Below, piece after piece: positions 31,914 through 43,610 of a stretch of 64,000 bases of DNA (positions are counted from its first letter, which is position 1; the number at the start of each line of letters is the position of its first letter). The notes beneath the pieces are model-generated. The model was not told where the DNA came from and made no database searches. It was given only the letters and a program-made list of their open reading frames with translations. The position numbers and the translations under genes were made by a program. The stretch covers positions 17,076,993 through 17,140,992 of the forward strand of contig NC_064236.1 of NCBI RefSeq assembly GCF_023101765.2, written 5' to 3'. Source of the DNA: Spodoptera frugiperda. Lineage: Eukaryota; Arthropoda; Insecta; Lepidoptera; Noctuidae.

Positions 31914-32210
31914 GGTTAGCTCAGTTTAAAATCACGTGAATTAATATAGACTCTGGAACGTGAAGTCACCTGCATGTATCGAAAATGGTCGACGCTCCAG
32001 ATCCTTACTTGGTAGGCTCCTGGAACGCTACCACTAGATGACAAGTGACGGCAAGTAATGACAGATGACTTTGACGGATGGCACTGACGGATGTCGATGA
32101 CAGATGACGATGACAGATGATGATGACAGATGACAATGACAGATGGTACTGACAGATGAGGATGATATTGACAGATGACAAGGACAGAGAACACTCACAC
32201 TTCAATGTTG
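31914..32210 (-). repeat. Probable LINE 5' UTR with tandem repeats
   Basis: Upstream of the ORF1 ATG. From about 32055 to 32182 the plus strand shows around ten imperfect units of 'tgacagatga'. The 5' boundary of the LINE is not determined; assignment of the tandem block to the LINE is inferred from position. Confidence 0.5.
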
Positions 32211-32869
32211 CCGATGTACGCTCTCGTATCGGTGATGATTGTAACGCACATGAGGGTAGTTAAACATTCACCGCGCCGTATGTTCACCGCCTCTTGTTAC
32301 TGCGCTCCTGGTACTTCCACTGAATTGTTTTTACTTTATTTCCGATTTTTTTTCACTCAAAATATGTTTATTTAATTATTTAATTTGCGATATAGACACG
32401 TCCACTCAGCTTAGAATCCGGGGGGGGAGGAGGTTATGCTTTAGTTATTTGCGGCATTAGGAGGGGCATGAGGGTGGTTTGGTTAGGTGGGGGGAGCTAC
32501 TAAGGATCCCCCATTCAAAGGAAAAAGCGAGGAAAATTCCTGTTTTTTTAGTTTTTTTTTGAGGTTAATTTCTATAAAACTGCTTATGTTATAGAAAAAA
32601 GATATGAAGTGGCGCTCGGCGGCTGCTGCCGCGGCACCGCTCACTGCGCTCGCTCGCCTCGCGCGTTGAGGGTCACAGTTCTAACATAACCTAACTATCC
32701 AAGTCGGAGTTGATCAAGTCCCTCAAGCACAGTAAGAGTAACTAGTAGCAATAGGGAATACGTATAAACCATAGATAACGAATAAACCAGAGACTAAATT
32801 CATTATTTTATTTGACATTTGACCAATGAAGACGAAATGTCGATAATTTTTCTGTACTTAAATTGAAAA
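32211..32869. other. No gene seen; G-rich and GC-rich patches
   Basis: Several G-runs of 4-8 lie at about 32418-32510 (G-quadruplex potential), and a GC-rich patch at 32605-32670. No exon or repeat with a second copy here. Confidence 0.45.
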
Positions 32870-33130
32870 ATTTTAATTATATTATTTCAAAAACTATAAT
32901 AGTCCGGTCAAATTAGACCAAAAAAGCAGTAAACCCACGACAAATTCACACCTGGCTGAAAATTGGTACAAATGTTCAAATCACAATTTTATTATAAACA
33001 TTGTGTCAAAAGTCCCAATTGATTCCATTTAAGGAAAAAAAAATAGCGGGTTTATCGCGATTTTCTTGAAAACGGTAAGTTTTTTGATGTAAATGATGAG
33101 TATGTATTGATGGACGATTATTTTATTTGA
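32870..33130 (+). repeat. Fragment related to foldback arms
   Basis: The order 'tgaaaattggtacaaatgtt', 'ttataaacattgtgtcaaaa', then a 'ttttcttgaaaacggtaag' block follows the arm of the 46.5-48.1 kb foldback with strong divergence. Confidence 0.5.
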
Positions 33131-33139
33131 TGTGCAATT

Positions 33140-34262
33140 TATAATATCCCTTTTAGTTTTCTCACTCTCTTATTCTAAAAGTTAGAGGAGGGACACTCAT
33201 TTTTCCACTTTGGAAGCGTCTATCTTTTTAACATTTGATTTTGACGAAAAATGGTTTAAAACTCAAACTCAAATCATTTATTGCAGTCATGTGTACATTT
33301 AGATGATACATAATTAGGAGCACTTGTCTCAACATGAAACCCGGTTAGGGTACGGCAACATACATTTTGATACATTTAGTATCTAGTCACTTAGTACTTA
33401 TTACAATATCTTAACAATAATGTGATATAACTATATATATATATAACTATATATATATAACTATATATATAACTATATATATATATAACTTGACTTGGCT
33501 CACGAGGTGGTCGACATGTGGAATGTGGATTCGGCTATCGTTGTGCCGATAGTCGTGTCGGCCAACGGTTTAATACCCAACAGCCTCGACAACCACCTTA
33601 GGAGGCTGGGGTTGGGCGGATGGATCAAGGGCCTGATGCAGAAGGCAGTACTCCTCGAAACGGCACGTATTGTGAGGAGGTTTCTGTCTTTGGAGCCCTA
33701 ACCACCGGTAGCTTGGACCATGCTCCCGCTACTGGTCGGCTCCTATTTTTATATTTTTAAATGTTATTATGTTTTTTAATTTTATAAGTAATGTTTAAAA
33801 ATATAATTTTAGAGTGTTTTAAATAAATATATGTGATATAACAAAAACTAACAATTTTATATATTAATATCTTTTTTTATTATTGTTATATCAGTATTAT
33901 GTTATTGACATTTTAGTAATTTGTTTTGTTGTTGTAGGTGTATGTACTTGTAAGTAACCTTAATCTTTTTTTAAAGTCCAGTCTATAGACACGCACCACG
34001 GACAGGTTAACTTAAAAAAAAAAAATCAGTTCCATGTATGGAGTGGGCACTCCATACATGGAACTGATTAGGGGGGCCCCTTTAGTTTCTAAATTTATTA
34101 ATTTTTATTCGAAATTCGAATAGCGGTTTCCAGAACTTGTGAAGGTGAAACTTTGTAGGGCCAACAGTTCCGGAAATAAATGGCTGTGACAAACGGACGT
34201 TTAGATAGACAGACATGACGAATCTATAAGGGTTCCGTTTTCTTGGCTACGGAACCCTAAAA
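33140..34262 (+). repeat. Dispersed repeat (7555-8222 family) interrupted by insertions
   Basis: The left part (33140-33257) and right part (about 33958-34262, ending 'ggctacggaaccctaaaa') match the 7555 copy. Between them lie about 700 bp of foreign DNA. A small perfect inverted repeat 'cagttccatgtatggagtg' is present at 34026-34068, absent in the 7555 copy. Confidence 0.75.
33258..33957. mobile_element. Insertion: LINE tails and (TA) minisatellite
   Basis: It opens with 'aaactcaaactcaaatcatt', a (TTTGAG)n-type retroelement tail in minus orientation. Next is a tatatataact minisatellite at about 33430-33490. Then, on the plus strand at 33495-33701, comes the C-terminus of another LINE reverse transcriptase (MWNVDSAIVVPIVVSANGLI, later LMQKAVLLETARIVRRFL) with its 3' UTR to about 33840. 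Confidence 0.65.
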
Positions 34263-34640
34263 CGTGGCTACTGGAGAGTACGGCCGAGCGGTGCCGGGCC
34301 CACGAGAAGTACGTACTTACTGTGGCCACGACTACGAATTTTCCATCGTACTTTACTAAAAACTTTAAACTATTCTGGCAACTGCTGAAATTCTGGTGTG
34401 CCTAAATATTTCGTCTCGCTACACCGCTATTAGTGCAAGCACAGAACACTGTGTAAGCGAGCCCAACTAATATGCCAAAGTACAGGAATTTGGTTTTCAT
34501 TGTGAAACATTCTTGTTTCTTCGATGAGACATAAGTGATGCTCACAATAAACCTATTAGTGTATCTAAAAATAAGTGAGCTTCCAATACTGGTTGCATAT
34601 AAACTTAGTCAGTTCGATGAGTTGGACATTGTAGAAGAAG
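34263..34640. other. No feature recognised (possible LINE 3' UTR at its right end)
   Basis: Lies 3' of the minus-strand LINE that begins at 34645. No diagnostic repeat end found. Confidence 0.35.
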
Positions 34641-34644
34641 ATTA

Positions 34645-35480
34645 TTAGTGGAGCGGAGATACTTGCTGTGGTTTGCGCTTATATACTGGAAATAAGAGAA
34701 TAGATATGTAGGAGAATTGCGAGTTTAAAAGGGAGAATAAAGTGGTTAACGCCCGTTGTTCACTGCGCTGGCGTATGGGCAACCACTTTAGTTGCATTCG
34801 AAATGCAGAGACATGGTCGTATTTACGCAGATTAAAGACGAATCGAATGCAGTTATTCAGAAGCCGGTCGAGTTTGTTGAGTAGGTCTGCATTCAGGTTG
34901 TAAAAACACACATCAGCATAATTAAAGATGGGGAAAACCAAGGACTGGACAAGCATTATCTTGGCGGAGGACGGAAGAAAGTTCCTTAAGCGATACAGAG
35001 ACCGCAGCATTCCAGTAACCCGTTGGCATATACTGGTGACGTGGACACGCCAGGTCAGATTGCTATCAACGTGCAAGCCAAGGTTCTTCACATCACTGCT
35101 GAACGGAATGATCGCACAGTTGAACAGAACAGGCGGTATAGCTGCAATGTCAACCCAGCAACCGATTACGAAAATTGAAAATAGAAGAGGAGAGAGAATA
35201 CCGCCTTGAGGGACGCCAGCTTCCAGGTGATTCCAGTTTGATGAACTCTCATCGACGTGGACTGACTGCTGGCGCCCCTGAAGATATGAGGAAAACCACA
35301 CCAGTACATCATCAGAGACCGAAAGATGGGAGAGGATGGCTAGTAGGATATCGTGATCGACCATGTTGAAGGCATTTGAGAAGTCCACCAAAACCAGCAC
35401 TGTGATCTCGGTGGCCTCCATTCCTGCCTTCACATCGCCAATAACCTTCAGGAGTGAGACGCGACTAGATTGGGTTTGGA
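34645..35480 (-). pseudogene. Internally deleted LINE: RT remnant
   Basis: The minus-strand frame starts inside RT (LVLVDFSNAFNMVDHDILLA, motif A; GVPQGGILSPLLFSIF, motif B). It then jumps from LLFSIF straight to a region downstream of the active site (VIGCWVDIAAIP, FSSDVKNLGLHVDSNLTW). The catalytic (Y/F)ADD box is therefore missing. The C-terminal domain is retained. This copy cannot polymerise; it is an internally deleted CR1/jockey-type relic. Confidence 0.85.
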
Positions 35481-36172
35481 CTTGACGATCAGATCGAGCC
35501 AGGAGTCCTCACCCACAATGTTATGATGAGTAGGTCTGATTGAGGCAGCAGATGAAGACTTGCTGACTCAATCAGACACCGGAGTCTACGGGAACGAGAG
35601 GAGTTGGAGGCTAGGAGATTAGTGTTGAAATCACCCATGATTATGTGATGAGCGTAATCCGAACCCACAGATTCTAGTACCGATTGGAATTCAGTGGAAT
35701 AATCGACCGAAGGAGGACAATAGACAACACCTAAAACAGTCTTAACCCCCCGGACACAAACCTCAAGAAATATATATTCCGCAGCACAGCCTGGGGATGA
35801 AGTTAGGAGAATTTTATAGGTAAATGCGCTGCGGAGATATATGCCCACACCACCCCCTCGCCCATCAGTGAGGTCATTGCGAGCGAGGACATATCCAGTT
35901 AAGGGGTAGGTGGTTGATGGTAATTGAGGCTTGAGCCAGGTTTCAGATATCAGGACGGCATGCACACCACTGTTGTTAAATGCCGCATAGAGGTCATTGT
36001 AATGACTAGGCAAACTCTGGGCGTTAATGTGGCAAACATTGAACAAACGACGATCCTGATCGCCAAATTGTTTATTGAGAATATCGCCCAAAGTGCCGCC
36101 TAGCGAACAGTAACTGTCACTTCCAGAAGAGCAATCATCATTCGCAGATACAAAAGAATCAGCATCAGACAT
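35481..36172 (-). pseudogene. Internally deleted LINE: endonuclease part
   Basis: The reading frame starts at ATG 36172 (MSDADSFVSAND). EEP endonuclease motifs are present: HINAQSL, ISETW, GDFNTN. A frameshift near 35510 and a deletion at about 35480 remove the end of the endonuclease, the linker and the RT fingers, and fuse this segment to the RT remnant at 34645-35480. Confidence 0.82.
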
Positions 36173-36423
36173 AAATATATAATATGTATAGCAAAATATA
36201 TAATAGATAACAATAAAATATACAATTAATAAATATAGATAAATTTATTATACAGAAGAACGTTACGTACAGAAGATGCTTGCCACCAAAACACGCAACT
36301 CTGCACCACGTTTTGTTATACTTTTCCCTCCCCACCCTTTTTTTATTTAAGTATGTATTATTTAAGAATTTAGTCCATATTGTTGAACCTACATGAATAA
36401 AACTTTACACAAGAAATGACTGT

Positions 36424-36665
36424 TTTGGTGGCCCGGGAATTTAAGACTCATTCATGACAGCGCGGGTTCGAAGTTCGGCAAGTACATAAGTGATATTTTC
36501 CTAGTAATATGTACTTTATCTAGAATAGCGCCAAAGCCTTAAACTTTAACTAACTTAAATGCTGAGAAAGAAATTTTAATGTAGCTCGAAACAAAGCATA
36601 AGATTATTTAAACACCACTGATAAACGGTGAAGGTAAAAGGTAGAAAGAAACCTCGGTATTCCTA
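36424..36665 (+). mobile_element. tRNA-derived SINE, diverged plus-strand copy
   Basis: A-box-like 'ttggtggcccgggaatttaa', B-box-like 'gcgggttcgaag', and a later 'aacggtgaaggtaaaa' body follow the order of the 2525-2785 SINE. Confidence 0.65.
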
Positions 36666-37130
36666 TTTTTAGTATCGGTAAATAGATAGAAAGCAAATAG
36701 GCTACTAACAAATTCTTCCGTAACTACTTTAGCCTTGCTATAATCATTTAATGGGCGTCATCTGTTCAGGGTCTCAGGTAATAAGGATGGTGCATTGATT
36801 GTCAGAAATTACGGCAGCAATCAGGGGTAAAGTGTATCGACGGTAAAGTGGTTGAAGAGCCTTATGCATACTGCATTATACACTTTTAACGAACACAAAT
36901 GGAAGCAAAAATAGGGCTTTTAAAAGGATTTGAGTGCACTGCAAAATAATAGGTATAAGGTTTTTTAACAAGACAGAGTTACAGGATTTGTTATGTAAAA
37001 GCTCTTTCGTTTAATCATAGGGCAGAAAGTGCTTCTTGGAATTAAGAAAATGTCAGGACAGATATTGTACCTACCTTTTTTTTGTACCTACCTACTGTAA
37101 TACGGTAATTTAGCAAATTGTAATTTGGAG
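36666..37130. other. No feature recognised
   Basis: AT-rich, no supported exon. Confidence 0.4.
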
Positions 37131-37715
37131 TATAAAGTAGTCAACTCGGACCAAATACCTACGGCCCATTTGGGACGAGTTGGGAAAATTAAAAATAAAT
37201 TAAGTTTTTAGTGGTCAACTCGTCCCACTATTTTTTTTATATGGATCTTTAAACTTTATCAATGTTTGGTACAGTTAGCAACACAAGATTTAAAATATTT
37301 TATTTCTTTACTTTCGTTTTGTTCATAGATTATTTCATATTAAAAAATCCTTACATAGTAAGAACCTCTTTTTTTAGTGTCGGTTAAATAATTTATTACC
37401 TAATTTTTTTTTAGCAATCGCACAAATTCATGTTTTATCCATAACTATGGTCATGGCGGTCACTTATGAAGTAAATGATAACAGGTCGGATTTACGAATA
37501 GAATGAAGTTCCTCGAAAATCTTTTGTTTTCAACAAAGTAATAGAACTTTATTATTTCCACACTAACCCTTTTGCTACAGACTGTACCTTATTTCATTGT
37601 GGTAGTGACGTGGGACGAGTTGACCACTAAAAATATTATTTTATTTTATTTTCTGCGACTCGTCCCAAATGGGCCGTAGGTATGTGGTCCGAGTTGACTA
37701 CTTACTCGTAATTTG
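37131..37715. mobile_element. MITE-like element with about 100-bp inverted ends
   Basis: The ends 'gtagtcaactcggacca' and 'tggtccgagttgactac' are exact inverts. The inverted repeats extend inward through 'cctacggcccatttgggacg' and 'tagtggtcaactcgtcccac' (left 37137-37228, right about 37608-37706). The 370-bp interior has no ORF. Target duplication not resolved. Confidence 0.8.
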
Positions 37716-37804
37716 ATTTTATAGATTGATAGCAGATCACACGATCAATTAGTAAGTATTTACTAATAGGGATTTCTTGAATCAAAGTTTTTGACACTAA
37801 CTAA

Positions 37805-37885
37805 CTACTACACTAACTGACACTCACTCTTCTCGCCTCGCCCAAGGCGGCAGAACTAAATGGATGATTACTCCCCTCCAAAAAC
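37805..37885 (+). pseudogene. R1-clade LINE 3' end, copy C (tail only)
   Basis: A plus-oriented match to the 3'-UTR terminal part: 'ctgacactcactcttctcgc', the hairpin region 'gcctcgcccaaggc', then 'gattactcccctccaaaaa'. Confidence 0.6.
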
Positions 37886-38510
37886 ACCTCACTTTGCGGA
37901 AAAAAACAACACTTAAACATCTTACAATAAATAACTATAACGGTAAAGGCGTACCTTTGAATACATTTTAACACGCTTTTATTAGCTTGGGTTGTATTGT
38001 AACTATGTATGTATGTATCTATGTAACGGAATATTTAAGCTTAATTTTCACCAACTTCCAGCAATTCGATTTCTTTGAAACTTTGCACACGTATCAAGGA
38101 CCGATGACAATGCAATAATTTGAAAACGGTATCCCGTTATCCTGATTAGGACCGCCAGGATGCGGTTACGAACTATCCGCCGCCGCCTAAGCGAATGTAA
38201 TATAGCGCAAGTTTGACACTGACTTTTCGCGTTGGTTGGATATATGTGGGAGGGTGAAACTTTTGTAGCGACTACATACATACATAGATGCATACTTACA
38301 TATATACTTGCATACATACATTCACACATACATACATACATACATATAAATATACATACATACATATTTCCATGCAACAGTGAAGCTTTAAATGAAATGA
38401 TGAGATTACGAAATATGTAGTTCGTAAAACATTTCAATATCACATGTCAGAAAACTAATTGGTATATCGAACTAAAAAATGAAAAATAAAAAATAGTGTA
38501 AAAAAATTAA
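37886..38510. other. No gene; CATA microsatellite
   Basis: A 'catacata' array lies at about 38270-38365. The frames overlapping it on both strands are low-complexity artefacts. The segment around 38040-38215 looks like a dispersed repeat fragment but has no second copy here. Confidence 0.5.
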
Positions 38511-38627
38511 AAAAACACGCTTTTATATGCAACCGAAACACGCTTTTTACTCTGAAGTGACAAACTCTTTGTAATGAAAACTTTATTTTCTAATTTTTAG
38601 TTCGGTTGCATATAAAAGCGTTTTTTT
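38511..38627. repeat. Small palindromic MITE-like element
   Basis: Arms 38511-38537 (aaaaacacgcttttatatgc...) and 38601-38627 are inverted matches, around a 63-bp spacer. Confidence 0.7.
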
Positions 38628-40019
38628 AAACTATTATTTTTTATAGGTATGTATAGTTACTTTATTTTAAACATACCGTTATTTTGAACACAATATGAAC
38701 AATTAGACTTCAGGTTCTAATTGTTTTTTATATTGTCTGCTTTTTGTATTATCATATTGATACTATAAATGGGAAAATACATATTTTCCAAACAAACATT
38801 TTTGGAGTGAGTTTAGGTCATGTTTTTTGTGTAAAGTTAATCGGGGTGCTTAAGGACCTACTTTGTGTCAGTTTTCTAACACCTGACTTTTCTATTCGGT
38901 TTGTTGTTTGGACTTTGTATGGAACATTATTTTGCAATTTTTAAAATAGCAATTAAAAATTTGTATGTGAAAATCTTCTCCAACTCCTTAAATACGCGGG
39001 CAAAGCCGCGGGGGCAAAGCTAGCATAAAAAATACAAATATTGATAACAAAGTAAAAAAATATTCGTTTACAAATCCTCAGCCATGCTTATTCTGCCACT
39101 CATTGCATTCGTTTACTGCCACTACCAGATATTACTGAGATAATTTAATTTCCGTTGCATTAGTAAGTTCTTTGCCTTTGCGGTATAAGTTTCTATTGTT
39201 TAAGAAGTTTCCAGTTTTCTATAATCTCATTGCTGCAAAAATTATCGACGGTAAAGCGTTTGTTTGATCTTTGTTTAATGCAAATGTAAGGGCGGTGAAA
39301 CACGATTAACTCATTTGCCAGCCCGACACTTGAGCAACAGGTCCTTTTTAAACCGACTTCTCAAAAAGGAGGAGATTATGAATTTGTCTGTCTTTTATTG
39401 TTGAGCTGTTTTTTAAAGTTGGTTTACGTGTTTCCTATATGCCACATGCCATAGACCAGAATATGTGAGAAGACAAGACAATTAAAGTAGCCGAAAACGG
39501 AGTCAAAGTCAATTTTCAAAAGTGAATGTATAATAATATCATGTGGGTACCTATTTCCTGACTAGTTTATCGAATAAATTGCACTTAAGTATGAAAAATT
39601 CATTTTATATTTAATCCAGATACGTTACGAAACAATATTTGAGACCAATGTTTATTCATGTTACAGGGTGGGAGTTTGGACGTCAAAGTTAAATATAGTA
39701 TGTACATATAGGTATACGGACAATGGAGTCGGTCGTGGTAATTAGTTATAGGCTGGACACTTGATACTTGACTCCATTCATGTATCAATTGATACAAATG
39801 TCAATCTATAAAATATCGAATGTCGTCATAGATTGACAAAGCAAGGTATCTAACATTATTATGAAGTAATTTTAGACACCTATTGTTAGTCTTAGGAGAC
39901 TGCTATCCCAGTCTGACTTTACTTCAGATTTGACACCATCCCTAATGGGCTTTGACAGTCTTTCACGTTAAATATAGACACTCTATCTTAATGCCTATAT
40001 TTGGTTACCAGTAAGGCAG
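38628..40019. other. No gene; one dispersed repeat end
   Basis: A conserved repeat end 'gcgggggcaaagctagcata' lies at 39009-39028. Otherwise nothing recognised in 1.4 kb. Confidence 0.4.
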
Positions 40020-40023
40020 AGGT

Positions 40024-40645
40024 TAGGGCGTGTCCACATCTCCACGTCACGATGTCGTCAACGTGGAACGGTGCCGCGTGGTTCTCGGCGCCGTGACGCC
40101 ATGGACACATGTCGCCGGCCACCGTGTATCGGCACGGCGCCGCTACCGGGAGGCGAGAACGAGACGTGCTTTCACGAGTGAAATTAAAAAGTCGACATCT
40201 AAATCGGCAGCCATTATTATGCATTAAATAATACGTGCGAACTAAACAACATTAACTAGCGAGCGGTGCGCTCCCTGCCGCCCAAGGCGCCGTGTCGCGA
40301 CACGACGCCGTGCCGCCTCCCGGTAGCGCCGCCGTGCCGTTACACGGTGGCCGGCATCGCACCGCGGACATGTGTCCACACCCTTAATGCATCAATGTCA
40401 ATGTCTTTTTGACAATAGCAGAAGCAGAATACTGTACTGTGTGAACAATGTGCGGTCCATATCTCGAACGAGACTGACGCATGTTAGTGAAGAATGTACC
40501 AGAATTTTACAAGTCACGCCGACATGTAACGTTTCTGCGCTGTGACGTTTATTTTTACGTTACGTTAACTTAAATTTGCACGTAACGTCAAGGTAACGTA
40601 GCACGTCACCGCACCGTTCCACGTTGACGACGTCGTGAAGGGGAG
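40024..40645. mobile_element. GC-rich MITE-like element with nested inverted repeats
   Basis: 'agggcgtgtccacat' near 40025 faces 'atgtgtccacaccct' at 40370-40384. The block 'gtcgtcaacgtggaacggtg' at 40052-40071 faces its inverse at about 40609-40628. The GC-rich block around 40095-40160 (ccggccaccgtgtatcggca) is inverted at 40310-40365. No real ORF; the frames on both strands come from the symmetry. Confidence 0.7.
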
Positions 40646-41640
40646 ACGAGGACGCGCTCTTTGCCTCAGTCAGATATTCTGTAGCTCATTAGAACACAAT
40701 ATCTCCATCTTGAGAACTGTAGAATCAGATATTCAGTAGTTCAGATATTCATTAAAATACGGCAAGTCATTAGTACAGTAGAATTAGCTTCTTCAGCAGA
40801 ACATGTTCTGTAGTACTTTCACAAAGTTAGCCCCAGGAAAATAAAATAAAACTTAGAATTATTAAGTAGCTTTCTCGAAATCCCTACCTCAAGGTAATTC
40901 TTAGTTAATTATGGCTTGGGAATTGGGTTATACAAATAATCTATTATTTTCTATAAAATAAAAAGTATACATTTGATTCTAGGAAAATAGATGACGTTTG
41001 AAAACGATTCGTGTTATTTTCTAAGACACGTGCACGCAAGTTTCACTTTCCATAGTGCAATTAAATTGTCTTACACCTTGTATTTATAATATAACTATCG
41101 GCCCACCTGCCACCCAGACCAAGTGTTGGTTCCCATATAAAATACTAGTAGTTACCCGCGACTTTGACGGCGTAGAACAATGATTTGTCGCAATTCTTTT
41201 TTAATTAGTATTTTCTCTCGGAATGGATTCAGTAACTAAGTTATAATATTTATTGTGAAGTCAAATAATTTTAATGGTTTCAAAATTAAATGACCCCGTA
41301 CAGAGCCCGTTCCCGTGAGGTTTCAGTGATAAAATCTATTCTGCGTCCTCTCTTGGGTCGCAAATCATTGTTGTAAGAGGTTAAACAATGGTTAACTTTT
41401 TAACCACCTGTAGGTGGTTTAAAAGATAAAGACAGAGAGTGTCGATTTTTCCGCGTAGATCCCGCTCCCGTAAGATTTCTGGAATAAAACTATCATGCGT
41501 CCTTTATAAGGTCTAAAACTTTCGTTTTACGGAATGCAGCAGTTTAAAAGATAGAGAACTTAACACATAGTTCCCATTCTTCTGGGATTTCCGGAATATT
41601 ACTCTGGTACTAATAAAGTGGCCTGGTTTGTACCGGCACG
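40646..41640. other. No feature recognised
   Basis: About 1 kb. Short runs near 41150 and 41280-41560 resemble decayed dispersed repeats (for example 'gttacccgcgactttgacgg'), but boundaries cannot be set. Confidence 0.35.
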
Positions 41641-42040
41641 ACATTACTATTTATAAAGAACTAGCTTTTGCCCGCGACTTCGTCCGCGTGGAATAATGAT
41701 ATCTGGCAGAATTTGAAGTTTTTAATTATTATTTTCCAAGTTATACTATTCTAGGACTATATTAAATGTGGGAGAGCCATGCTTTGGCACGAATGGGCTG
41801 ACTCGAACAGAGTGATAGAATAGTGGGCCTCGCAGAAAACCGACGCGAAACAACGCTTGCGTTGTGTGAGTGAGATTACCGGAGGCCGAGACCCAATTCC
41901 TCAACAACCTTTAAATCCTCCAAAAGGTCGACAACGCATTTGTAACGCAAAAAATATAATAAATGGCGGCGGTGATTGTTTACCATCAGGTGATCCGTCT
42001 GAACGTTTGCCGGCTTATATTGAACACTAACTTACGACAA
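41641..42040. repeat. Repeat end plus SINE/LINE-tail repeat, copy 1
   Basis: 41661-41696 reads 'gcccgcgacttcgtccgcgt', the inverse of the ends at 6840 and 55880. From 41767 a second family starts 'gtgggagagccatgctttgg' and ends near 'taccatcaggtgatccgtct'; related copies are at 45670-45912 and 51133-51445. Confidence 0.65.
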
Positions 42041-42054
42041 CAAAATAATAAGAG

Positions 42055-42560
42055 AGGATCATCAACCCGTGGAAAATCTTAACACCGCGATTCAGAAAAA
42101 TGACGTATTTTCAGAACGCCATCTATGGGTGAATAGATAAAACATCCGCACAAAGCGTGTTAATTGTGCTAGCGGCATTTTGCTTTTTAGTAATTTTACA
42201 TTATCTCCGAAACTGTATGACCTATTGACATACTGTAAATGGCAAATCTTATCTGTATGATGTCCTTGTGATACTGAAATAATTTATTTTGATAATAATT
42301 AATATTTTGTTGCTTAAATAATAACCCAAGTAAGTATGCCCAAAAAAAAATTTTTTTACACAGTAAAAGACGTATAAGATTTGAAATATAAAAGATAGAA
42401 ATATGGTGTCGCGGACTTTTTTGCAGAAATCATTAAGACAAACCAGATTGCCATACATTGTTTTCAATTTTAAGCAACTGTTTTATGAAATATTTCTGTC
42501 CGACTTGCTAGACAAAAGTTGTGATTGCTCGGTTGATATACATGTTATAAAAAATATTTA
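42055..42560 (+). repeat. Dispersed repeat, copy 1 (inverted copy at 63060)
   Basis: The segment containing 'acaccgcgattcagaaa', 'ttgtgctagcggcattttgc' and 'ctccgaaactgtatgaccta' is found reverse-complemented at about 63060-63475, with a variable middle. It is non-coding. Confidence 0.75.
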
Positions 42561-42780
42561 TAGCACTCAGGAATAATGTAGCTTTCTACCAGTGAAAAAA
42601 ATTTAGGATTGGATAATTAGTTCCAGAGATTACCCCCTACATAGAAACTTACAAATTTTACCTCTTTATAATATTATTATTAGTATAGGTGTAGTACTTG
42701 TAGCATAAGAGTAAATAGTTAAACATAAATTTATATCACGGACTTTTATGTTGATATTAATGGGCTCATTCTTATCACAG

Positions 42781-42955
42781 CGGTACGTCCCGTCCTTGAA
42801 GAGTGAGAGACGTCACAGCGTCCTCACGCCGTTGCGCGGGTTGCCTGAGCTCTTGCTCGAAGCTGGAGTACGGGATGGCTTAAATCAGTAAGAGTCTCAC
42901 ACTCCTCTTTCTCCCACCAAGGAGGGTACCTTGGTGGGAGAAGTCATTTGATATT
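42781..42955 (+). pseudogene. R1-clade LINE 3' end, copy D
   Basis: Plus-oriented 3' UTR: 'aatcagtaagagtctcacac' is followed by an 11-bp-stem hairpin at 42911-42940 (CTCCCACCAAG/CTTGGTGGGAG). GC-rich coding remnants lie to its left. Diverged from the minus-oriented copies. Confidence 0.6.
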
Positions 42956-43424
42956 TTTTCCACAGACATAATATTGTACGAATTTATTAATGCCATCCTG
43001 AACTTGGTCCATCAACGTCCGTGCCGTTTGTATTTGCGGAGTGTAACAAATCCCAAATACATAAATGGGAGTTTATGGGAGGCACAACTAAATAAATAAT
43101 TAAAAAGTGGACGTTAGACAAAATAAATTTAGGAATCTCTGGAGTGATGTAGATGAATAGATTCGTTTGTATCATAAACAGGCTAGTTATATAAACAGGT
43201 TAGTTATTAAATTTGAGAAGAGGTTCACACATTTTCACTTTCTATTTTTGGGAAAGGAAGATTTCTATGAACCGATTGTCCTAAGGAAAGATTTCTATAA
43301 ATAATAAGACCGATATATGTATTTGGTCGTATAACGAACCTGTGTAAAGAATCTGTGTGCCTATTTTTAGCTTTCGACCTCAAAAATTCTAAAAAGTTCC
43401 ATACTACTTGCGCCCCCTCTTTTA
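42956..43424. other. No feature recognised
   Basis: AT-rich, unique-looking. Confidence 0.4.
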
Positions 43425-43610
43425 AGGGTTTTTTTTTCGTAGGGGGATAATCATCAATGAATGCTTTTCGAGCCGGAACCCCGGCAAGCCCGTTAGGTAG
43501 TCCGCAGCTCCGGATTAGGCATCAGTCCTACTGGACCCTATCTGTGAGGGTGTGATGGGTCTTTGAGACACGCGCGGATACCGGTAAGCTCCATTCAAAC
43601 TTCTACCCCC
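43425..43610 (-). pseudogene. R1-clade LINE 3' end, copy E
   Basis: T-run (poly(A) on the minus strand) at about 43431-43438, then 'ttttcgagccggaaccccgg' and 'gtagtccgcagctccggatt', matching the 10.5- and 58-kb copies. The hairpin block is deleted here. Confidence 0.7.

Noticed and set aside
33495..33701. Stand-alone host gene of 68 codons
   Set aside because: It is the C-terminal tail of a LINE reverse transcriptase followed by its 3' UTR.
38048..38443. 131-codon minus frame rich in Met, Tyr and Cys
   Set aside because: It is translated CATA microsatellite.
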